Shown here in pieces: positions 45,690 to 53,498 of a stretch of DNA of 53,498 nucleotides. Source of the stretch: Pseudomonadota bacterium (GTDB taxonomy: Bacteria > Pseudomonadota > Alphaproteobacteria > Reyranellales > Reyranellaceae); assembly GCA_020160955.1 (NCBI GenBank), contig JAIUOX010000019.1, forward strand, positions 1 through 53,498, read 5' to 3'. The stretch's first letter is position 1. Every line of letters starts with the position of its first letter. The position numbers and the translations under genes are program-made. The notes below the pieces were generated by a model that did not search any database, was not told the origin of the DNA, and worked only from the letters and a program-made list of their open reading frames with translations.

Positions 45690-46928
45690 ATGAAACGTGT
45701 GGTCGTCACCGGCCTGGGAGTCGTCTCCTCGATCGGCAACAACGCGGCCGAGGTCGTGCAGTCGCTGCGCGACGGCAAGTCGGGCATCGAGTTCATGCCG
45801 CAGTACAAGGAGCTGGGCTTCCGCAGCCAGGTCGCCGGCACGCTGAAGCTGAACGTCGACGAGCTGGTCGACCGCCGCCTGCGCCGCTTCATGGGCGACG
45901 GCGCGGCCTATGCCTGGCTGGCGATGAAGGAAGCGATCGAGGATGCCGGCCTGGCGGAGGCCGAGATCTCGAACGACCGCACCGGCGTGGTCGCCGGCTC
46001 CGGCGGCCCGACCACCGGCGCGATCGTCCAGTCGGCGATCACGGCCAAGGAGAAGGGTCCCAAGCGCATCGGCCCGTTCATGGTGCCGCGCGCCATGTCG
46101 AGCACGGTGTCGGCCAACCTCGCGACGGCGTGGCACATCAAGGGCCCCAGCTACTCGATCAGCTCGGCCTGCTCAACCTCGGCGCACTGCATCGGCAACG
46201 CCGTCGAGACCATCCAGCTCGGCAAGGCCGACCGCATGTTCGCGGGCGGCGGCGAGGAGCTGGACTGGACGCTGTCGGTGCTGTTCGACGCCATGGGCGC
46301 GATGTCGTCGAAGTACAACGACACGCCGACCCGGGCGAGCCGCGCCTACGACAAGGACCGCGACGGCTTCGTGATCTCGGGCGGCGGCGGCATCGTCGTG
46401 CTCGAGGACCTCGAGACGGCCAAGGCACGCGGCGCGAAGATCTACGCCGAGGTGACGGGCTACGGCGCGACCTCCGACGGCGCCGACATGGTGGCGCCCT
46501 CCGGCGAGGGCGCGGTGCGCTGCATGAAGCTGGCGCTCGGCGGTTTCCCGGGCGGACCGCGGCGCAACGCCCCGGTCGACTACATCAACACCCACGGTAC
46601 CTCGACGCCGGTCGGCGACATCACCGAGCTCGATGCCATCCGCCAGGTGTTCGGCGCCGAGAAGCTGCCGCTGGTCAGCTCGACCAAGTCGCTGTCCGGG
46701 CACAGCCAGGGCGCGACCGGCGCGCACGAGGCGATCTACTCGCTGCTGATGATGAAGCACGACTTCGTCTGCGCCTCGGCCAACGTCGAGAACCCGGACC
46801 CGGGCGTCGGCGACTACCCGATCGTGCGCCAGCGGGTCGACAACGCCGGCCTCAACACCGTGATGTCTAACAGCTTCGGGTTCGGCGGCACCAACGCCTG
46901 CCTGCTGTTCTCGCGCTACGACCACTGA
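45690..46928 (+). CDS. fabB: Beta-ketoacyl-ACP synthase I (FabB)
   Basis: 412 residues. The condensing-enzyme catalytic triad is complete: Cys161 in [11 protein letters not shown], a His in [13 protein letters not shown] and a His in [14 protein letters not shown]. It opens [18 protein letters not shown] and ends [15 protein letters not shown]. FabA proximity and GDITE after the first His support FabB over FabF. It elongates the cis-3-decenoyl branch. It is 4 bp after fabA and 11 bp before fabI, so the three form an operon. Confidence 0.96.
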   Translation: MKRVVVTGLGVVSSIGNNAAEVVQSLRDGKSGIEFMPQYKELGFRSQVAGTLKLNVDELVDRRLRRFMGDGAAYAWLAMKEAIEDAGLAEAEISNDRTGVVAGSGGPTTGAIVQSAITAKEKGPKRIGPFMVPRAMSSTVSANLATAWHIKGPSYSISSACSTSAHCIGNAVETIQLGKADRMFAGGGEELDWTLSVLFDAMGAMSSKYNDTPTRASRAYDKDRDGFVISGGGGIVVLEDLETAKARGAKIYAEVTGYGATSDGADMVAPSGEGAVRCMKLALGGFPGGPRRNAPVDYINTHGTSTPVGDITELDAIRQVFGAEKLPLVSSTKSLSGHSQGATGAHEAIYSLLMMKHDFVCASANVENPDPGVGDYPIVRQRVDNAGLNTVMSNSFGFGGTNACLLFSRYDH

Positions 46929-46939
46929 ACCGGGGACCC

Positions 46940-47842
46940 ATGCCCGAGAACCGACCCCTCTCCGCCGCCCCCGACGCCTCGGGCGGCGGGACGGCTTCCG
47001 CTGCCGCGCCCGGTCCCGTGTCCCGCGCCGTCGAGCTTCCCCCGGTGCCGAAGCTGATGGCGGGCAAGCGCGGCCTCGTGATGGGCGTCGCCAACGACCG
47101 CTCGATCGCCTGGGGCATCGCGCAGGCGCTGCATGCCGCCGGCGCCGAGATGGCCTTCACCTACCAGGGCGCCGCGTTCGGCAAGCGCGTGCTGCCGATG
47201 GTCGAGAAGCTCGGCTCGAAGATCGTCGAGGAAGCCGACGTCGAGAGCGAGGAGAGCCTCGACCGGCTGTTCGCCCGCCTCAAGGCGGAGTGGGGCAAGA
47301 TCGACTTCGTCGTCCACGCCATCGCCTTCTCCGACAAGGAGGAGCTGAAAGGCCGCTACGTCGACACGACCAAGGCCAACTTCCAGCGCAGCCTGACGAT
47401 CTCCTGCTACTCGTTCACCGAGATCGCGCGCCGCGCGCTGCCGCTGATGACAGACGGCGGCAGCCTGGTCACGCTGACCTACGAGGGCGCCACGCGCGTC
47501 ATGCCGTCGTACAACGTGATGGGCGTCGCCAAGGCGGCGCTGGAGGCCAGCGTCCGCTACCTCGCGGCCGACCTCGGCCCGCAGGGCGTGCGCGTCAACG
47601 CGATTTCGGCCGGCCCGATGCGCACCCTGGCCGGCGCGGTGATCGGCAGCGCCCGCTACGTCTACCGGGTGTCGCGCGAGGCCTCGCCGCTGCGCCGCAA
47701 CATCGAGCTGACCGACGTCGGCGGCGCCGCGCTCTACCTGATGTCGGACCTGTCCGCCGGCGTCACCGGCACGGTCCACTACGTCGACGCCGGCTACCAC
47801 GCGGTCGGCATGCCGCCGATGGAGAACGGCGAACAGGGCTGA
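46940..47842 (+). CDS. fabI: Enoyl-ACP reductase (NADH), FabI, with N-terminal extension
   Basis: 300 residues, about 40 longer than E. coli FabI. The core begins MAGKRGLVMGVANDRSIAWGIA (residue 40) with the FabI-type nucleotide loop, and the catalytic Tyr181, Tyr191 and Lys198 (Y-x9-Y-x6-K) are in place. A Pro/Ala-rich stretch of 39 residues precedes it. The start at 46940 has GGGGAC a few nt upstream; an ATG at 47057 would give a canonical FabI but lacks a Shine-Dalgarno sequence. It completes the elongation cycle. Repeat copy 6 follows 2 bp after the stop. Confidence 0.93.
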   Translation: MPENRPLSAAPDASGGGTASAAAPGPVSRAVELPPVPKLMAGKRGLVMGVANDRSIAWGIAQALHAAGAEMAFTYQGAAFGKRVLPMVEKLGSKIVEEADVESEESLDRLFARLKAEWGKIDFVVHAIAFSDKEELKGRYVDTTKANFQRSLTISCYSFTEIARRALPLMTDGGSLVTLTYEGATRVMPSYNVMGVAKAALEASVRYLAADLGPQGVRVNAISAGPMRTLAGAVIGSARYVYRVSREASPLRRNIELTDVGGAALYLMSDLSAGVTGTVHYVDAGYHAVGMPPMENGEQG

Positions 47843-47844
47843 GC

Positions 47845-47933
47845 AAGGGTCCCTCGCTGCGCTCGGGATGACAGGGGGTTCGTTGTCGTCGCGAGCAAAG
47901 TCCCTGTCATCCCGAGCGCAGCGAGGGACCCTT
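47845..47933. repeat. Convergent-junction palindromic repeat, copy 6 (longest arms)
   Basis: The left arm (47845-47876) and right arm (47902-47933) are perfect inverse copies over 32 bp, starting 2 bp after the fabI stop. The loop contains TTGTCGTCGCGAGCAAAG (47883-47900), a degenerate copy of part of the right arm. A separate pnp terminator lies 4 bp away. Confidence 0.93.
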
Positions 47934-47936
47934 CTC

Positions 47937-47968
47937 AAACAAAAACGGCGGCCCGTGGGCCGCCGTTT
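47937..47968 (-). terminator. Intrinsic terminator of pnp
   Basis: AAACGGCGGCCC (47943-47954) and GGGCCGCCGTTT (47957-47968) give a perfect 12-bp stem around a minimal loop; on the minus strand it runs into TTTTTGTTTG. It lies 21 bp after the pnp stop. Confidence 0.88.
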
Positions 47969-47989
47969 CCGTTTCGATCGAAGCGAAGC

Positions 47990-50134
<2,145 letters not shown>

Positions 50135-50310
50135 ATCCATCTTCCTTTCCAACACGGCGTTCGCCCCCGTCTGGCGACAGCCGCCCACCGATGCCCTTGC
50201 ATCGGCAGGACCGGACCCGGGCCTTTGCTCTCGCCCCTGCCCGTCCGGTTACTGCGAAGTCGCGCCGGCCGGCCATGGTTGGTCGGGAACCGGTCGAGGC
50301 GACACGAAGA

Positions 50311-50343
50311 GGCCCCGGTCCATCCTCGGATGGAGACGGGGCC
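50311..50343 (-). terminator. rpsO-pnp intergenic hairpin
   Basis: GGCCCCG (50311-50317) pairs with CGGGGCC (50337-50343) and TCCATCC (50319-50325) with GGATGGA (50328-50334), separated by a small internal mismatch. It lies 6 bp after the rpsO stop. In other bacteria the rpsO-pnp gap has a terminator and an RNase III-cut stem that limit pnp; this may play either role. Confidence 0.65.
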
Positions 50344-50349
50344 CCGATT

Positions 50350-50619
50350 TCAGCGGCGAAGGCCGAGGCGCTCGATCAGCGAGTCGTAGCGCTTGTTGTC
50401 CTTGGCCTTCAGGTAGTCGAGCAGCCGGCGGCGCTGGCCGACGAGCTTCAGCAGGCCGCGGCGCGAATGGTGATCCTTCGCATGGCCCTTGAAGTGCTCG
50501 GTGAGGTTCGAGATGCGCTCGCTCAGGATCGCGACCTGGACTTCCGGCGAACCGGTGTCACCCTCGGCCTGGGCGTACGACTTGATCAGCTCCGCCTTGC
50601 GCGCGGCTGTAATCGACAT
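50350..50619 (-). CDS. rpsO: 30S ribosomal protein S15
   Basis: 89 residues, the normal length. [47 protein letters not shown] is the conserved S15 core, with a basic end IERLGLRR. S15 binds 16S rRNA and helps assemble the platform of the 30S. It is 17 bp after truB and 215 bp before pnp, the widely conserved truB-rpsO-pnp order. Confidence 0.98.
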   Translation of the reverse strand: MSITAARKAELIKSYAQAEGDTGSPEVQVAILSERISNLTEHFKGHAKDHHSRRGLLKLVGQRRRLLDYLKAKDNKRYDSLIERLGLRR

Positions 50620-50636
50620 CGGTGTTCTCCATATGA

Positions 50637-51539
50637 CTAAAGATTGAAGACGCGCACCGGCTTGAGAGCGACGCCGTCCGAACGGACCAGCGCCACCAGC
50701 CTGCTGCCGAGCTCGGCGCGCAACAGCGTGCCGGACGGCGGTGCGTCCCGGGTCAAGAGCACCGGCTGGCCTTGGCGCAGCCGGTCCGCTTGGGCTTCCG
50801 CGAGGGCCAGCGCCGGGATGTCGTCCAGCGCGGTCGCCACGGGAGCCAGGGCCCCGAGAAGCGCGGGACTATGCCCGAGGGCCTCCAGTTTGGAAAGCGA
50901 AATGGCCGCCTCCTCGCGGAACGGCCCGGCGGCCGTCCGGCGCAGCGCCGAGAGGTGCCCGACGGTGCCCAGGGCGAGGGCGAGGTCGCGGCCGAGCGAC
51001 CGGATGTAGGTGCCCTTGCCGCAGTCGACCACGAAATCTGCGTGGTCGGGGTCCGGCCGGGCTACCAGCTCCAGTCGCTCGATGACCACCTGCCGGGGCG
51101 CCAGCTCGACTGTCTCGCCGGCCCGGGCGAGGTCGTAGGCCCGCTGGCCGTCGACCTTGAGGGCCGAGTAGGCCGGCGGGCGCTGCAGGATCGTCCCGGT
51201 GAAGGTCGGCAGGGCGGCCCGGATCGCCGCGTCGTCCGGCCGGGCGGGGCTGGTCGCGGTGACATCGCCCTCGAGGTCCTCGGTCGAGCGCGCCTCGCCG
51301 AAGCGCAGGGTGAAGCGGTATTGCTTGGCGCCGTCCATCACGAACGGGACGGTCTTGGTCGCCTCGCCCAGCGCGATCGGCAGCACGCCGGTGGCCAGCG
51401 GGTCGAGGGTGCCGCCGTGGCCGGCCTTCTGCGCGCCGAACAGCCGCCGCACCCGGCCGACCGCCGGGGTCGAGCCCAGTCCCAGCGGCTTGTCGAGCAC
51501 GACCCAGCCGTCGACCTTGTCGCCCTTCCTTTTTCCCAT
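50637..51539 (-). CDS. truB: tRNA pseudouridine-55 synthase TruB
   Basis: 300 residues. The catalytic Asp46 is in [51 protein letters not shown] and [15 protein letters not shown] are family marks, with a C-terminal PUA-like region. It makes pseudouridine at U55 of the T-loop. It starts the truB-rpsO-pnp operon. The usual upstream genes rbfA and infB are missing; instead a divergent spermidine-synthase-like gene begins 63 bp away. Confidence 0.96.
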   Translation of the reverse strand: MGKRKGDKVDGWVVLDKPLGLGSTPAVGRVRRLFGAQKAGHGGTLDPLATGVLPIALGEATKTVPFVMDGAKQYRFTLRFGEARSTEDLEGDVTATSPARPDDAAIRAALPTFTGTILQRPPAYSALKVDGQRAYDLARAGETVELAPRQVVIERLELVARPDPDHADFVVDCGKGTYIRSLGRDLALALGTVGHLSALRRTAAGPFREEAAISLSKLEALGHSPALLGALAPVATALDDIPALALAEAQADRLRQGQPVLLTRDAPPSGTLLRAELGSRLVALVRSDGVALKPVRVFNL

Positions 51540-51602
51540 CGCGGGCTGTCCTAGACGGACATGTGATTGCACGCCAGCGACGGATTGCGTCACTGTGCCT
51601 GC

Positions 51603-53498
51603 ATGAAGCAGGGGGCGGGGGCAGACCGCGCGACGCGCGCGGTGCTGTTCGGGTTGTTCTTTCTCTCCGGCGCCGCGGCGCTGGTCTACCAGACGGCCTG
51701 GCATCGCCTGCTGGCGCTGTTCGCCGGCGCCGACACGATCGCCGCGGCGCTGGTGGTCGGCGCCTTCCTGCTCGGGCTGGGCCTCGGCAGCCTGGCCGCC
51801 GGCCTGGTCGCCGACCGGCTGTCGCGGCGCGGCGCGCTGCTGGCCTTCGCCGCCTGCGAGGTCGGCATCGCGGTCTTCGCCGTCGCCAGCCCGTGGCTCT
51901 ACCACGACGTGATCTACCGCGAGTTCCTGCCGCTGTCGGCGTCGCGCGCGGCGGTCTTCGCCGTGGTGTTCGCCAGCCTGCTGTGGCCGACCTTCCTGAT
52001 GGGCTGCTCGCTGCCGTTCCTGTCGCGGGCGGTGGTGCGCGAGATCGCCGGCTCGGCCCGGCTGATCGGCGGGCTGTACGGCGTCAACACGCTGGGCGCC
52101 GGCGTCGGCGCGTTCGTCGGCGGCTGGTTCCTGATCGGCACGGTGGGCTTCGACCGCGCGGTGCAGATCGGCGCGGCGATCAACCTCGCCGTCGCCGCGG
52201 GCGGGCTGCTGCTGGCGCGCGGCCTCGGCGACGCGGCCCCGCAACCCGCGCCGGCGCCGCGCGCCCTCGATGGCGCCGACAACCGGACCGTGCTGCGCTG
52301 GGCGCTGCTGGTGTTCATCAGCGGCTTCCTGATCGTCGCCCTGCAGATCGTCTGGTACCGGCTGGTCGGCGTGCTGCTGCAGTCGAACGGCTACAGCTTC
52401 TCGCTGGTCCTGTCGGTGTTCCTGCTGGGCGACGCGGCCGGCCTGCTGGTCGGCGCGCGCACCATCGACCGCATCGCCGACCCGCGCCGCTTCTTCTTCC
52501 TGATGCAGGGCCTCGCGACGGCGCTGGCGCTGGCCGGCGCGTGGGCCGTCTACGGCGCGATCGGCTTCGGCTGGTTGCCCGACAGCTTCGCCGACCGCGA
52601 CGTCATGACCGGCCAGCCGGCGGACATCGCGGTCATCGCCGCCCTGCTGGCCATCGTCGTGCTGCCGGCGTCGTTCGTCATGGGCTTCTCCTTCCCGGTC
52701 GTGCAAAAGGCGGTGCAGAGCGACATCGGCCGGCTGGGCGAGCGGGTCGGGCTGGTGCAGCTGGCCAACATCGTCGGCAACAGCGCCGGCAGCCTGGTCG
52801 CCGGCCTGCTGCTGCTCGACCTCGCCGGCACCGCCGGCACGCTGAAGCTGCTGTCGGTGATCGGGCTGGCCTTTGCGCTGCTGCAGGTGACGTCGGCGCC
52901 GGACAGCCGCTGGGCATGGCCGCCGGCGCTCCTGCTGGCGCTCGGTCTCGCCTTCTTCCCGCCGGGCGAGGCGTTCTGGCGCCGCCTGCACGGGCTCACG
53001 ACCGAGCCGGCGATCGTCGCCGAGGACAAGACCGGTCTCAGCCTGCTCAAGATGGCCAACCCGCAGGACGGCCGCCTGTACATCCAGGGCCACTCGCAGA
53101 GCTGGCTGCCGTTCCACACCGTGCATGCCTTCCTCGGCGGCATCGGGCCCCTCACCCACCCGGCGCCCAGGCGCGTGCTGGTGATCGGCTCGGGCACCGG
53201 CGGCACGCCCTACGCCGCCGGCCTGCGGCCCGACACCGACCGGGTGCGCGTCATCGAGATCGTGAAGCCGGTGATGGACACGCTGCAGGTCTACCGCGCT
53301 CTCAACCCGGGATCGGGCGTCGACCGGCTGCTGGGCACGCCCAAGTTCGAGGTCGTGGTCGCCGACGGCCGCCACGCGCTGGCGCTCGACGGCGGCAAGT
53401 GGGACGTCATCGAGGCCGATGCCATCCTGCCCAAGACCGGCCTGTCCGGCCTGCTGAACTCGCGCGAGTTCTTCGAGCAGGTGCGGTCACGCCTCGCG
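51603..53498 (+). CDS. Fused membrane transporter-like / spermidine-synthase-like protein (3' truncated)
   Basis: The frame is open from ATG 51603 to the right edge (632 residues visible). The first about 440 residues are hydrophobic, with about 12 membrane segments; GAAALVYQTAWHRLLALFAG and GVNTLGAGVGAFVGGWFL are typical of the fused MFS/spermidine synthase family. The last about 150 residues show an SpeE-like fold: HPAPRRVLVIGSGTGG (SAM-type loop), VRVIEIVKPVMD, then DVIEADAILP. Such proteins may be polyamine synthases fused to a carrier, but substrates are not proven. It diverges from truB. The C-terminal end lies outside the window. Confidence 0.85.
   Translation, partial: MKQGAGADRATRAVLFGLFFLSGAAALVYQTAWHRLLALFAGADTIAAALVVGAFLLGLGLGSLAAGLVADRLSRRGALLAFAACEVGIAVFAVASPWLYHDVIYREFLPLSASRAAVFAVVFASLLWPTFLMGCSLPFLSRAVVREIAGSARLIGGLYGVNTLGAGVGAFVGGWFLIGTVGFDRAVQIGAAINLAVAAGGLLLARGLGDAAPQPAPAPRALDGADNRTVLRWALLVFISGFLIVALQIVWYRLVGVLLQSNGYSFSLVLSVFLLGDAAGLLVGARTIDRIADPRRFFFLMQGLATALALAGAWAVYGAIGFGWLPDSFADRDVMTGQPADIAVIAALLAIVVLPASFVMGFSFPVVQKAVQSDIGRLGERVGLVQLANIVGNSAGSLVAGLLLLDLAGTAGTLKLLSVIGLAFALLQVTSAPDSRWAWPPALLLALGLAFFPPGEAFWRRLHGLTTEPAIVAEDKTGLSLLKMANPQDGRLYIQGHSQSWLPFHTVHAFLGGIGPLTHPAPRRVLVIGSGTGGTPYAAGLRPDTDRVRVIEIVKPVMDTLQVYRALNPGSGVDRLLGTPKFEVVVADGRHALALDGGKWDVIEADAILPKTGLSGLLNSREFFEQVRSRLA

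Noticed and set aside
51540..53375. Minus-strand extension of truB to about 900 codons
   Set aside because: TruB clearly starts at 51539 ([12 protein letters not shown]); the extension is antisense to the spermidine-synthase-like gene.

Overview
The window is GC-rich chromosomal DNA (around 70% by eye) from an alphaproteobacterium. The main evidence is the order mutM, enoyl-CoA hydratase, rpsT, dnaA; an Irr-type Fur regulator with an HHH motif beside fabA-fabB-fabI; and hslV-hslU, truB-rpsO-pnp and a RecF/GyrB replication cluster. dnaA-dnaN-recF-gyrB are contiguous, which fits a Rhodospirillales-like or Reyranella-like lineage better than Rhizobiales or Rhodobacterales. That placement is inference. 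No tRNA, rRNA, CRISPR array, insertion sequence or prophage gene was recognised. Both ends cut through genes.

Layout: (1) 1-4.5 kb holds a partial radical-SAM aminomutase-like gene, a degenerate PCuAC protein, a GcvA-type LysR regulator, a DUF1127 protein, Ada, and an Smr-domain protein whose 3' end overlaps ada. (2) 4.6-8.6 kb is a tight run of TPR protein, yggS, mutM and enoyl-CoA hydratase, then rpsT with a clear promoter and terminators. (3) 8.7-17.3 kb holds a 515-bp lower-GC gap, a rhodanese gene overlapping dnaA, dnaN, recF, gyrB, a secreted protein and a membrane protein. This is the replication-initiation neighbourhood. (4) 17.3-28.1 kb is metabolic and accessory: hotdog thioesterase, XRE/MmyB-type regulator, 2-hydroxyacid dehydrogenase, SulP transporter, a complete TRAP transporter (dctP, dctQ, dctM), a secreted S33-like hydrolase, and an MFS transporter with a coupled 45-residue membrane peptide. 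(5) 28.1-39.2 kb holds hslVU, a DadA-like oxidase, a DUF2239/P-loop kinase pair behind a long inverted repeat, a YgjP-type metallopeptidase, a class V aminotransferase, msrA, a MAPEG protein, a PlsB-like acyltransferase, a YihY protein and a second 2-hydroxyacid dehydrogenase. (6) 39.3-45 kb holds an SH3 protein, two tandem TonB-like proteins, then DUF3501, an Fe-S (CCG-domain) oxidoreductase, rubrerythrin and irr, with an Irr operator in front of rubrerythrin. (7) 45-53.5 kb is fabA-fabB-fabI facing pnp-rpsO-truB, then a partial fused membrane/spermidine-synthase-like gene.

The most striking non-coding feature is a family of six long palindromic repeats. Each lies between convergent genes and usually starts within a few bases of a stop codon. 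Of the 11 convergent junctions in the window, the six with gaps of 69 bp or more all carry one; the five with gaps of 24 bp or less carry none. None was seen at co-directional or divergent junctions. One copy differs on both arms in a way that preserves pairing. These look like mobile or domesticated bidirectional terminators. Other leads are the DUF2239 operator/hairpin at 31309-31369, the Irr box at 44531-44547, and the unexplained gap at 8703-9217, a candidate origin or regulatory region.
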